Shown here piece after piece: positions 56,576 through 64,000 of a stretch of 64,000 bases of DNA (position 1 is its first letter; each line of letters opens with the position of its first letter). The notes under the pieces were generated by a model, which had not been told where the DNA came from, searched no databases, and saw only the letters and a list, made by a program, of their open reading frames with translations. A program made the position numbers and the translations under genes. Source of the stretch: Gemmobacter megaterium (lineage in GTDB: Bacteria; Pseudomonadota; Alphaproteobacteria; Rhodobacterales; Rhodobacteraceae). Location of the stretch: assembly GCF_900156815.1 (NCBI RefSeq), contig NZ_FTOT01000004.1, forward strand, positions 270,938 to 334,937, written 5' to 3'.

Positions 56576-56778
56576 CCTTTCCCGCAGTCCCGGCACGGCG
56601 GCCCGGCGCCCCCGAATGCGATGAGCTTCCGGTCTCGGGCCACCCCTTCCGGACCCCACAGGATGGCAGGCCGTGAATGCCTCTGACCGGGGCTATCCGG
56701 GCAGAGCGAATTGGCGCGGGATCTTGTGCTGGCAGGCCGGGCTGGGTAGGCGGGGGCCGGGATCACGGAGAGGATGTG

Positions 56779-58314
56779 ATGAGCGGGCAACCCTCGGTCT
56801 GGGAAGAAGGCACAGCGCAGCCCTGCCCTGCGCCATTCAACATGGCCGCGCATGTGCTGGCGGCGGCGGATCGGGTGCCCGATCGAATCGCGCTTCAGGT
56901 GGTGCGGCCAGCCGGGGCAGAGCGATGGTCCTATGCGCGGCTCGCGGCGGCTGTTCGCGGGACGGGGGCGGGGTTTCTGGCCATGGGGCTGCGCCCTGGC
57001 GCGCGTATCGTCATGCGGCTGGGCAATACCGTCGATTTTCCCGTGGTGTTCCTCGGGGCAATTGCCGCAGGGCTGGTGCCCGTGCCGACCTCCAGCCAGT
57101 TGACCCGCCCGGAAGTGGAGCGGATCCTGGCCGAGATCGAGCCGGATCTTGTGGTGGCAGCCCCGGATGTCGCAATGCCGGACACCCTCGGTTGCCCGGT
57201 GCTGGGGCTGGAGGCGCTGCGCGCCTTGCGCGATCATGCGCCCTGTAACTGGGATATGGGCGATCCTGACCGGCTGGCCTATCTGATCTATACATCCGGC
57301 ACATCGGGGCGGGCGCGGGCCGTCGCCCATGCGCATCGCGCGATCTGGGCCCGGCGCATGATGCATGCGGGCTGGTACGGCCTGCGTGAAACCGACCGGC
57401 TGATGCATGCAGGCGCCTTCAACTGGACCTATACGCTGGGGACCGGGCTGATGGATCCCTGGTCAGTCGGGGCGCAGGCGCTGATCCCCGCCGAAGGTGT
57501 GGCCGCCGCGCATTTGCCGCTGCTGCTCCGGCGGTTCGATGCGACGATCTTTGCCGCAGCCCCCGGTGTGTACCGCCAGATGCTGCGGGCAGCGATGCCA
57601 GCCCTGCCAAAGCTGCGCCATGGATTGTCGGCCGGGGAAAAGCTGCCGGATGCCGTGCGCCAGGGCTGGGAAGCCGTGACAGGAACGGTGATCTGCGAGG
57701 CGCTCGGCATGTCCGAGGTCTCGACCTTTGTTTCGGCGGCGCCCGGCCACCCTGCACCGCCCGGCGCCAGCGGATATCCGCAGCCGGGACGCAGGCTGGC
57801 GGTACTGGACGACATGGGGATCCCGGTTCCACGCGGGGCACCCGGAACGCTTGCCGTGCATCGCAGCGATCCGGGGTTGTTTCTGGGCTATCTGAACCAG
57901 CCGGCCGAGACCGCCGCGCGATTTGCCGGTGACTGGTTCGTGACCGGCGATACCGTTACCATGGCCGAGGACGGCGCCATTGCCTATCTGGGGCGCGACG
58001 ACGACATGATGAACGCAGGAGGCTATCGCGTGTCGCCACTGGAAGTCGAACGCGTGATGAACGGACATCCGGCGATCGAGGAGTCCGCCGCTGTCGAGGT
58101 CGAGGTGCGGCCCGGTGTTGGCGTGATCGCGCTGTTCTATGCCGGGCAAGACACATCGGCCGACGACCTGGCCGCCTTTGCCGAAACTCGACTGGCCCGT
58201 TACAAACAGCCGCGACTGTTCATCCCCCTGCCCGCGATCCCCAAGGGGGCCAACAACAAGCTGGCGCGCAAGGCGTTGCGTCAGGGATGGATCATGCCCG
58301 AAGGAGGCGCCTGA
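56779..58314 (+). CDS. AMP-dependent acyl-CoA synthetase (class I adenylate-forming)
   Basis: 511 residues. The AMP-binding loop YTSGTSGRARAVAH, the GMSEVSTF acyl-pocket motif, the GDWFVTGDTV motif and the C-terminal catalytic IPKGANNKLARKAL Lys are all present. It would activate an acid as its CoA ester, perhaps an aromatic or medium-chain acid in view of its resemblance to benzoate-CoA ligases. The ATG at 56779 follows GGAGAGG. Its stop overlaps the start of the next gene by one base. Confidence 0.88.
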   Translation: MSGQPSVWEEGTAQPCPAPFNMAAHVLAAADRVPDRIALQVVRPAGAERWSYARLAAAVRGTGAGFLAMGLRPGARIVMRLGNTVDFPVVFLGAIAAGLVPVPTSSQLTRPEVERILAEIEPDLVVAAPDVAMPDTLGCPVLGLEALRALRDHAPCNWDMGDPDRLAYLIYTSGTSGRARAVAHAHRAIWARRMMHAGWYGLRETDRLMHAGAFNWTYTLGTGLMDPWSVGAQALIPAEGVAAAHLPLLLRRFDATIFAAAPGVYRQMLRAAMPALPKLRHGLSAGEKLPDAVRQGWEAVTGTVICEALGMSEVSTFVSAAPGHPAPPGASGYPQPGRRLAVLDDMGIPVPRGAPGTLAVHRSDPGLFLGYLNQPAETAARFAGDWFVTGDTVTMAEDGAIAYLGRDDDMMNAGGYRVSPLEVERVMNGHPAIEESAAVEVEVRPGVGVIALFYAGQDTSADDLAAFAETRLARYKQPRLFIPLPAIPKGANNKLARKALRQGWIMPEGGA

Positions 58315-58955
58315 TGGTTACGCTTGATATCTTTTCCGATCCGGTCTGCCCCTGGTGCATGATCGGCAAGGCCCATCTGGACCGGGCGCTGGAACGTATC
58401 GGCGACCATCCATTCCGCATTGAATGGCACCCATTCCAGTTGAACCCCGATCTGCCCAAGGGCGGGGCAGACCGCCGCGAATATCTGGAGGCAAAGTTCG
58501 GCGGCCAGATGGCGGCGGCCAAGGCCTATCTGACTGTCCAGCAGGCCGCAGAGGCGGCAGGCGTGGAGTTCAACATCGACAGGATCGCACGGCAACCCAA
58601 TACGCTGGATGCCCATCGGCTGATCCATTGGGCAGGGCTGGAAGGTGCGCAGACCCCGGTCGTGGCGGGCCTGTTCCGCGCCTACTTCCGCGATGGCCGC
58701 GATATCGGGCAGGCCGAGGTTCTGGCCGACATTGCGGCCGAGGCCGGAATGGACCGCGATGTCGTCCTGCGCCTGCTGGGATCCGGGGCCGATGCAGATG
58801 ACATCGCCGCGCGCGATCTGGATGCCCGGAAAAAGGGCGTACGCGCGGTGCCGACCTTTCTGATTGCGCGGCAATATGTGGTGTCCGGCGCCCAGCCGCC
58901 CGAATTGTGGGAAAAGGTGGCGGCGGATATCGCCGCCCAGGCCCGGCAGGATTGA
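58314..58955 (+). CDS. DsbA/FrnE-family thiol oxidoreductase
   Basis: 213 residues. The CPWC redox motif lies in DIFSDPVCPWCMIGK, and a cis-proline in VPTFLI. The chain has no signal peptide, so it works in the cytoplasm as a FrnE-like disulfide or polyketide isomerase. It is coupled to the acyl-CoA synthetase by a TGATG overlap, which may mean that it acts in the same pathway. Confidence 0.85.
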   Translation: MVTLDIFSDPVCPWCMIGKAHLDRALERIGDHPFRIEWHPFQLNPDLPKGGADRREYLEAKFGGQMAAAKAYLTVQQAAEAAGVEFNIDRIARQPNTLDAHRLIHWAGLEGAQTPVVAGLFRAYFRDGRDIGQAEVLADIAAEAGMDRDVVLRLLGSGADADDIAARDLDARKKGVRAVPTFLIARQYVVSGAQPPELWEKVAADIAAQARQD

Positions 58956-58970
58956 GGGCTAAGCCCCAGA

Positions 58971-59075
58971 TCAGCGGGCGGGCGCCGCCGGTGGCGGCTG
59001 GTCCGGGGCACTCGCCGTGGCCTGCGGTGGCGGGGGCAGCACCACCGGAACACCGGCGACAAGGAAGACGCGCAT
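58971..59075 (-). CDS. 34-residue Pro/Ala-rich small protein
   Basis: A very short frame on the minus strand, with the strong ribosome site AAGGAG five to six bases before its ATG. The product starts with a hydrophobic MRVFLVAGVPVVL and turns Pro/Ala-rich (PPPPQATASAPDQPPP), ending at a TGA. The N-terminal hydrophobic stretch might insert in the membrane. No family is recognised. It has its own promoter/operator upstream and converges with the FrnE-like gene 15 bases away. Confidence 0.5.
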   Translation of the reverse strand: MRVFLVAGVPVVLPPPPQATASAPDQPPPAAPAR

Positions 59076-59089
59076 ATCCGACTCCTTTT

Positions 59090-59132
59090 ATCAGGAAATA
59101 CCTGATTAAATTACTCGGACAGCGCGCGTCAA
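59090..59132 (-). promoter_or_regulatory. Promoter/operator with overlapping dyads between the 34-residue ORF and the Bcr/CflA gene
   Basis: On the minus strand TTGACG (59132-59127) and TAATCA (59108-59103) are separated by 18 bases. ATCAGG (59090-59095) and CCTGAT (59101-59106) form a perfect dyad with five bases between. A second imperfect dyad centred near 59110 covers CCTGATTAA and ATTACTCGG. The AT-rich palindrome recalls iron or Fe-S regulator sites in Rhodobacterales, but the match is from memory only. Confidence 0.5.
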
Positions 59133-59173
59133 CCCCTCTGGTCCCGGTTGCGCAACGGGCGTAAGGACCGGAC

Positions 59174-60394
59174 ATGACCCAGCCCGTTGCCGCCTCTGCG
59201 CCCCGCCTTCCCTTGCCGGAATTCATCGCCCTGATGGCGATGCTGTTCGCGACGATTGCCTTTTCCATCGACGCCATGCTGCCTGCCCTGCCCGAAATCG
59301 CGGCAGAGCTTTCGCCGGACGCGCCGAACAAGGCACAGTTGATCTTGACCAGCTTTGTGCTGGGCATGGGAATCGGCACCTTCATCACCGGCCCCTTGTC
59401 GGACAGCTTCGGGCGGCGGCGGATGATTCTGGCGGGCTCGGCGCTGTATTGCGTCGGCGCTGCCATCGCCTGGGCCGCGCCGACGCTGGAAGGGGTGCTG
59501 ATCGGCCGGCTTGTCCAGGGGCTGGGCGCCGCAGGGCCACGGATTGTCGCGGTGGCCATGGTCCGGGATCTCTATGCCGGGCGGCAGATGGCGCGGATCA
59601 TGTCCTTTGCCATGATGATCTTCACGCTGGTACCGGCGGTGGCGCCGCTGATCGGCACATGGATCATCGCCCTTGGGGGCTGGCGCGGCATCTTTCCGGC
59701 CTTTATCCTGTTCTCTGCACTCTCGGTGCTATGGCTGGTGATCCGGCAACCTGAAACCCTGCCGCCGGCGGCGCGCAGCCCGTTGCGTGCCGCACCGCTG
59801 ATTGCGGCAGCGCGCGAGGTGATGGGCCATCGCGTGGTGCAGGTGTCGATTGCCATGCAGGCCATGCTGTTTGCTGCCCTGTTCGGCACGCTGTCCCAGA
59901 TCCAGTTTCTGTTCGATCAGACCTTTGGCCATGGCGATACCTTTCCCTATTGGTTCGCCGGGATCGCACTTGCATCAGGATCGGCCAGCCTGATGAATGC
60001 GCAACTGGTGATGCGCCTGGGGATGCGTCGCATGGTGCGGGTGGCGCTGCTGGCACAGGTGGTGGTTTCGGGAGGAGTCGCCGCTGTCACGCTGGGGGGG
60101 CTGTTGCCGGGTGCCGCCGGATTTCCGCTGTTCCTGCTGTGGGTCTGCGGCGTGTTCTTCATGACGGGCTTCACGCTGGGCAACATCAACGCCATCGCCA
60201 TGGAACCGCTCGGGCGGGTGGCGGGCATGGCCGCCTCGTTGATTTCGGCGCTTGCGACGGTTGCGGGTGTGGCGCTGGCCGTGCCGCTGGGGCTGGCCTT
60301 CGACGGCACGATCGGGCCGCTGGCACTGGGCGTTGCGGCGCTGGCCGGTCTGGCGGTGCTGTTCCAGACGGCCCTGCCTCCGCAAGAGCGATAG
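59174..60394 (+). CDS. Bcr/CflA family MFS multidrug exporter
   Basis: 406 residues with twelve hydrophobic segments. The family signatures are visible: DAMLPALPEIAAELS, GPLSDSFGRRRMIL and the VQGLGAAGPRIVAVAMVRDL segment. It would export drugs or metabolites by proton antiport at the inner membrane. A strong bidirectional terminator follows. The regulator could be the one binding the dyad at 59090-59118. Confidence 0.88.
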   Translation: MTQPVAASAPRLPLPEFIALMAMLFATIAFSIDAMLPALPEIAAELSPDAPNKAQLILTSFVLGMGIGTFITGPLSDSFGRRRMILAGSALYCVGAAIAWAAPTLEGVLIGRLVQGLGAAGPRIVAVAMVRDLYAGRQMARIMSFAMMIFTLVPAVAPLIGTWIIALGGWRGIFPAFILFSALSVLWLVIRQPETLPPAARSPLRAAPLIAAAREVMGHRVVQVSIAMQAMLFAALFGTLSQIQFLFDQTFGHGDTFPYWFAGIALASGSASLMNAQLVMRLGMRRMVRVALLAQVVVSGGVAAVTLGGLLPGAAGFPLFLLWVCGVFFMTGFTLGNINAIAMEPLGRVAGMAASLISALATVAGVALAVPLGLAFDGTIGPLALGVAALAGLAVLFQTALPPQER

Positions 60395-60418
60395 GGCCGC
60401 ACCAATCGCAGGATCAAA

Positions 60419-60449
60419 GGGGGGCGGGCCAGAGACTGGCCCGCCCCCC
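60419..60449. terminator. Bidirectional terminator
   Basis: GGGGGGCGGGCCAG (60419-60432) and CTGGCCCGCCCCCC (60436-60449) form a perfect 14-bp stem with a three-base loop. It lies between the Bcr/CflA stop and the converging copper chaperone gene; TTTGA follows on the minus strand. Confidence 0.8.
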
Positions 60450-60456
60450 TTGCATC

Positions 60457-60933
60457 TTAGTGAGAGTGTTTCTGGGCGCCCATCGCGGCGTGATCGGGCT
60501 TGCGTTCCAGATCAACCGGGATCTCCACCGTCATCTCGCCTGCCTTCTCGAAGGTCAGGGTCAGGCTGAAGGTGTCGCCATGGGCCAGCGACCGTTTCAA
60601 CCCCAGCAACATGACATGATCCCCGCCGCGCGCCAGCGCATGGTTGCCATGGGCCGGAACGACAAAGCCCTCGGGGACTTCCATCATTTTCATGGTGCCG
60701 TTGGCATCGGCCTTGTGGGTGTGCAGTTCGACCCGCTCTGCCACATCGGACACCGCCGCAATCAGGCGGTCATCGGTTGCAGCATGGTTTTCGATCACCA
60801 TGAAAGCGGCCCCTGTCCGGGCGTTCGCCCCCATGGCACGGGCGTAGGGATCGACAACATGCACAGCGTCGTGGGCGATGGCAGGGGCGGCAAACGCCAG
60901 AACTGCGGCGGTCAGAAGGAATTTCGGAAACAT
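60457..60933 (-). CDS. PCu(A)C-type periplasmic copper chaperone
   Basis: 158 residues. After a signal peptide (MFPKFLLTAAVLAFAAPAIA) comes the copper-site pattern of PCu(A)C proteins, with His and Met ligands in HTHKADANGTMKMMEV and in HGNHALARGGDHVML. It carries Cu(I) to the CuA site of cytochrome oxidases in the periplasm. A His-rich tail is also present. It is 64 bases downstream of a small secreted protein that may share the role. Confidence 0.9.
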   Translation of the reverse strand: MFPKFLLTAAVLAFAAPAIAHDAVHVVDPYARAMGANARTGAAFMVIENHAATDDRLIAAVSDVAERVELHTHKADANGTMKMMEVPEGFVVPAHGNHALARGGDHVMLLGLKRSLAHGDTFSLTLTFEKAGEMTVEIPVDLERKPDHAAMGAQKHSH

Positions 60934-60997
60934 GGGCTATCCTTGGAGAAAAGGCCGACGGCCTTGGCCTGCCGGCGGTATCGGGTGGCATCTGAAA

Positions 60998-61345
60998 TCA
61001 CGCCACACGCGGCGGCCCACGCGCCCAAGGTCCAGTACATACCGCACAGGCCACCACCTGCGCACGGCCCGATCCGACAACACGCGACCAGCCACTTGCC
61101 CGCACCGGCGGCACCGGATCCGGCAATACCGCAATACCGTGGCCTGCCATGCAATCGGGACAAGAGTGGACGGACACAGGCTGCCCGCTCTTGGCATCCA
61201 CCAATATGATCGCCGCGCCCTGACCGGCGCAGATCTCCATGAATGCCGCAGCCGCCATCTGCCCACGCGCCTGTGCAATCGTGCCCGTGCCAAGCACAAG
61301 AACGACCGACAGCAGCCATGGGATCAGGTTAAACCGCGAACTCAT
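60998..61345 (-). CDS. Small secreted Cys-containing protein (DUF2946-like)
   Basis: 115 residues. A hydrophobic N-terminus (FNLIPWLLSVVLVLGTGTIA) resembles a signal peptide, and the mature part contains an SCPDCMAGHG motif with two cysteines and a His. This resembles DUF2946 proteins that cluster with copper genes. The start at 61345 has GGAGG a base upstream of the ATG. A metal role is an inference from the neighbour. Confidence 0.7.
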   Translation of the reverse strand: MSSRFNLIPWLLSVVLVLGTGTIAQARGQMAAAAFMEICAGQGAAIILVDAKSGQPVSVHSCPDCMAGHGIAVLPDPVPPVRASGWSRVVGSGRAQVVACAVCTGPWARGPPRVA

Positions 61346-61409
61346 GCCTCCGAATAGCACCGCACGGCGCCAAGGCCAAGCACAAGCCCAGATACAAGGC
61401 AAAACGGAA

Positions 61410-61437
61410 AAGGCCCTGCCAAACCTGGCAGGGCCTT
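61410..61437 (-). terminator. Terminator after rpmB
   Basis: AAGGCCCTGCCA (61410-61421) and TGGCAGGGCCTT (61426-61437) form a perfect 12-bp stem with a four-base loop, 23 bases downstream of the rpmB stop. On the minus strand it is followed by TTCCGTTTTG. Confidence 0.85.
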
Positions 61438-61460
61438 GAAACCTTGGGTCCGTGGGCGGA

Positions 61461-61748
61461 TCAGGCCGCGGCCTGGGCCTTTTGGATGTCGCGCTTGATT
61501 TTCAGCGCGCGCTCCGACAGTTCGTCATCCTTGGCTTTTGCCATGAACGCATCCAGACCGCCACGGTGATCCACCGTGCGCAGTGCATGTGCCGAGATGC
61601 GCAGCCGGAACGACTGGCCCAGCACGTCCGACAGCAGCGTCACCTCGTTGAGGTTCGGCAAGAAGCGGCGACGGCTCTTGTTGTTGGCGTGGCTGATGTT
61701 GTTGCCCGTCATCGGGCCTTTCCCGCTCAGTTCGCAGACGCGCGACAT
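61461..61748 (-). CDS. rpmB: 50S ribosomal protein L28
   Basis: 95 residues starting [20 protein letters not shown], the normal L28 beginning, with [11 protein letters not shown] following. The short basic chain is a component of the large ribosomal subunit. AAGGA lies seven bases before the ATG at 61748. A perfect terminator follows. Confidence 0.97.
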   Translation of the reverse strand: MSRVCELSGKGPMTGNNISHANNKSRRRFLPNLNEVTLLSDVLGQSFRLRISAHALRTVDHRGGLDAFMAKAKDDELSERALKIKRDIQKAQAAA

Positions 61749-61976
61749 CTTGATTATCCTTCGATCCGACAGTGAACCGCGCCGCCCAGAGAGGGCAGCG
61801 CGCCAATTCCTTATGGGGGCGTTTAGGGGCATTCCGGGCCAAGGTCAAGCCGTCGACCACGCCCGCCCCGCCGGATTCGCCGTGAATTCAGGGGGAACCG
61901 GCGGTTTTCCGGTTGGACGGACACCAATTCCTGTTCCCCCTGCCACGGGCCGACGAGGCGTCACGGCCCGATTCTG

Positions 61977-62411
61977 TTATTCCACGCCGGAAATGACGAA
62001 TCCCAGATCGCGGTCCAGCGCACGCTCGGCACGAATGTAATTCACGCCTTCGACAAAGCGGGCCGCGGAAAAGCTGGCCATGTCGCTGGCCTGTTCATCG
62101 GTGACTGTGCCCATCTGGTCCTGGACCCAGACCTTCACCGCGACGGGTTGGCAGGACGCCATGTCAAAGGCACGGATCTGCACCGGGCCAGCGGTCGCCG
62201 TTTCAAGGCGCGCAATACCGACATCTGCGGCGCCCATCGGGACGACCACGATCTTGTCGGTCACGGCATTGGCATATCCAAGCTGCTGGCTGCACAGCGT
62301 GGCGCGCATCTCGTCGCCTGCGGCGGGAACTTCCGTTGCGTCCTGAGCCATCGCCGGAATACCGGAAAACGACAAGGTTGCAGCAACAACTGCGATCTGG
62401 AACTTGTTCAT
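61977..62411 (-). CDS. Uncharacterised secreted protein
   Basis: 144 residues. The N-terminus MNKFQIAVVAATLSFSGIPAMA is a signal peptide. The mature part has two Cys that could form a disulfide, ending in NYIRAERALDRDLGFVISG. The domain is not recognised. It is the last gene before the tRNA fragment and would have been a core-chromosome neighbour of rpmB. Confidence 0.65.
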   Translation of the reverse strand: MNKFQIAVVAATLSFSGIPAMAQDATEVPAAGDEMRATLCSQQLGYANAVTDKIVVVPMGAADVGIARLETATAGPVQIRAFDMASCQPVAVKVWVQDQMGTVTDEQASDMASFSAARFVEGVNYIRAERALDRDLGFVISGVE

Positions 62412-62743
62412 GTCACACCTCTTTCACCTGTCCGCGTCAAGACAGCGGAACTATGCCCAGACAACGCAGCAAGCGGCCGACTGGTTCCATAAAAGCCGGA
62501 AATGTCAGCGAAAAAGCACCGAACACATCCAGCGACGCCTGAAAGGAGGGAATGGTGGGCGATGACGGGCTCGAACCGCCGACATTCTCGGTGTAAAGAA
62601 CCCCGGCACCCGCCAAACTACGGAAAAATGGCCAAAGGCGCGGATCGCATTGGACCTAGCCACCAATTATTCCAGTAGCATCCGATGCCGACAGGTTCAA
62701 TGAACCTGGGAGCATAAAGTGGATTGGCCCCCCCAGCAGCACC
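62412..62743. other. Intergenic region holding the tRNA-Val fragment
   Basis: This 332-base gap holds the promoter region of the secreted protein gene and the 3' tRNA fragment at 62553-62597. No coding frame is apparent. Confidence 0.6.
62553..62597 (-). pseudogene. 3' fragment of a tRNA-Val gene (likely attachment site)
   Basis: Reading the minus strand, it begins at the anticodon loop TTTACAC (anticodon TAC, valine), then the 3' side of the anticodon stem (CGAGA), a five-base variable loop, an intact T arm (GGCGG-TTCGAGC-CCGTC) and the acceptor strand ATCGCCC with A and CCA. The 5' half is missing: the bases before the loop (GGTTC) do not pair with CGAGA and no GGGCGAT acceptor strand is found. 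A truncated tRNA 3' end of this kind is typical of the far boundary of an island integrated at a tRNA gene. Confidence 0.7.
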
Positions 62744-63652
62744 TTGAAGCGCCGTGTTGCTCAGTGCAAACTTGAGCTACGGCACGTCGCCCGTTGGACA
62801 GATTTCGACCCGGTGTTCCCTGAAGTGGATTTTGACGTGGCGTCAGATAGCCTTCATCTCGTTGGCCTGTGCCGGTTCTCCTATCCGACCGGCGATGGCT
62901 CGGGGTTCGCTGTAAAGTCCGGTGTCGGCGATCTCGACCGCCTGAGAACGCGGATGACCTTGTTCAAGAAGCTCTGGGTTCCAGCGATGCTCGGCCAAAC
63001 CGACAAGCGGTTCACCATCATCGTTCTGATCGGCAGCAGCTTGCCAGATGAGATCCGTACGGCGCTCGTCGACGCTGTATCAGACTGCCCGCAGATCGTG
63101 ATCCATGAGGAGGCGGACGGGCAGATCCATAACGAGGTCTGCAACAAGGTTCTCCGCCTGTATCGACGATCGGATGTCGACTTTATCGGCGAGTTCGGGC
63201 TCGACGATGACGACACCGTCTCGCTGGACTTCATAGCCGAGGTCCATCGGCACTTCCGCGCCTTGCAGCCCCTCGTGCTCGAAGCAGGACGCGCAGAACT
63301 TGACTTCAGCCGCGGATATGCGGCCCGGATCAGTGAGAGTTCCTGTGTACTCAAGGAGGTCGTCGCCCCACACTGGAACTGTGGGCAGGTGATCTTCCAG
63401 AAGTCACCGTCGCGGCTGTCGCTCTTTCACTTCCATCATTATCGCTTCTGGAAGAAACACCCATGTCTTCTGGCGACCAGGCGGCCGATGTTTATCCGTA
63501 GCTTCCACGCCAACAATGACAGCGGGGACCGATGGGAAAGGTTCAAGGCCGAAGGAGGCCGAATGGACCCCCGCGAGCTTGCTGCGCTCGTAACGAAGAG
63601 TTTCGGCATTTCGATCTGCGCCGATGCAGATGGTGGATTTCAAATCTTCTGA
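62744..63652 (+). CDS. Rhamnosyltransferase-like protein
   Basis: Up to 302 residues. A conserved beginning HLVGLCRFSYPTGDG fits putative rhamnosyltransferases known from Rhodobacterales, and FGLDDDDTVS supplies the acidic metal-binding cluster. The TTG at 62744 is a weak start; a GTG at 62837 just before the conserved block is an alternative. Base composition is less GC-rich than in the genes to the left. It is the first gene right of the tRNA fragment. The acceptor is unknown. Confidence 0.65.
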   Translation: MKRRVAQCKLELRHVARWTDFDPVFPEVDFDVASDSLHLVGLCRFSYPTGDGSGFAVKSGVGDLDRLRTRMTLFKKLWVPAMLGQTDKRFTIIVLIGSSLPDEIRTALVDAVSDCPQIVIHEEADGQIHNEVCNKVLRLYRRSDVDFIGEFGLDDDDTVSLDFIAEVHRHFRALQPLVLEAGRAELDFSRGYAARISESSCVLKEVVAPHWNCGQVIFQKSPSRLSLFHFHHYRFWKKHPCLLATRRPMFIRSFHANNDSGDRWERFKAEGGRMDPRELAALVTKSFGISICADADGGFQIF

Positions 63653-63689
63653 TCTGCCGACCACACCGGCAAACAAGTGGACCCTGACC

Positions 63690-64000
63690 ATGCGCTACTA
63701 CATCGCTATCGTTCACCAGGATGGAGACAGCGCCTTTGGTCTGTCCTTCCCCGACCTGCCCGGCTGCTTTGCCGCCGCTGATGACTGGAACGGCATTCCT
63801 GCCGCCGCGACCGAGGCGCTTGACCTCTGGTTCGACGACCAACCAAACGTTGCCCCCGCGCCGTTGGATGCGATCCGACAGCGCGCCGATGTGATTGCAG
63901 CGATTGCCGCCGGAGCGGTTCTGCTGCCGGTGCCCTACATTCCGGCCGACACGGCGCTGGAGCGCGTCAACGTTTCGATGGAGCGCGGCCTACTGCGGGC
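63690..64000 (+). CDS. HicB family antitoxin (partial)
   Basis: 103 residues visible, starting MRYYIAIVHQDGDSAFGLSF. The DLPGCFAAADD motif is the HicB fold, and the last visible segment RVNVSMERGLLRA begins a ribbon-helix-helix DNA-binding domain. HicB neutralises the HicA RNase toxin and represses its own operon. No HicA-sized gene fits in the 37 bases upstream, so a partner would lie downstream of the window or be missing. The end is cut by the window. Confidence 0.75.
   Translation, partial: MRYYIAIVHQDGDSAFGLSFPDLPGCFAAADDWNGIPAAATEALDLWFDDQPNVAPAPLDAIRQRADVIAAIAAGAVLLPVPYIPADTALERVNVSMERGLLR

Noticed and set aside
62553..62640. Intact tRNA-Val
   Set aside because: The 5' half does not pair: the bases before the anticodon loop are not complementary to CGAGA and no acceptor 5' strand is found.

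Overview
The window is GC-rich and reads as the chromosome of an alphaproteobacterium of the Rhodobacterales (Rhodobacteraceae/Paracoccaceae type). Support for this comes from protein sequences typical of that group: FtsZ with a long Pro/Ala-rich linker, a CcmF-CcmH pair, GalU beside CysQ and a KpsM-like permease, and an intergenic hairpin repeat with a conserved head. The division/peptidoglycan block murB-ddl-ftsQ-ftsA-ftsZ-lpxC-bamD-recN fits the same picture. No genus is assigned.

Layout. 0-4.3 kb: the end of an OmpA-like gene, radC, and the chaperones dnaJ and dnaK with a heat-shock-type promoter. 4.3-13.6 kb: a surface-glycan region holding an ABC-2 export permease, cysQ (PAP phosphatase), galU, two tandem paralogous glycosyltransferases, a GT14-like transferase, a double-domain sulfotransferase and an RTX protein. 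Read together this looks like a module for making, sulfating and exporting a surface polysaccharide. 13.6-26.5 kb: housekeeping and amino-acid genes (nadK, glyA, pepN, hisD, an omega-transaminase, an EamA transporter, prfC). 26.5-33.3 kb: a SIMPL-domain protein, a 964-residue protein that appears to join PilM/GspL-like and PilP/GspC-like ends in one chain, two overlapping alpha/beta hydrolases (one a pcaD with a His-rich tail), a small membrane protein and a threonine dehydratase.

33.4-43.2 kb: the recN-bamD-lpxC-ftsZ-ftsA-ftsQ-ddl-murB block, all on the minus strand. 43.3-49.7 kb: an enoyl-CoA hydratase, ccmH/ccmF for cytochrome c maturation, an amidase and the CoA-transferase pair scoAB. 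49.9-60.4 kb: a MATE exporter with two hotdog thioesterases, divergent from a MerR regulator, then an AI-2E transporter, ilvE-like aminotransferase, lipoprotein, moaA, acyl-CoA ligase, FrnE-like oxidoreductase, an unlisted 34-residue ORF with its own promoter/operator, and a Bcr/CflA exporter. 60.4-62.4 kb: copper proteins, rpmB and a secreted protein.

62.55-64 kb: a 3' fragment of a tRNA-Val gene marks what looks like an attachment site. Right of it the base composition changes and a rhamnosyltransferase-like gene and a HicB antitoxin gene appear. This is probably the edge of a genomic island that continues beyond the window.
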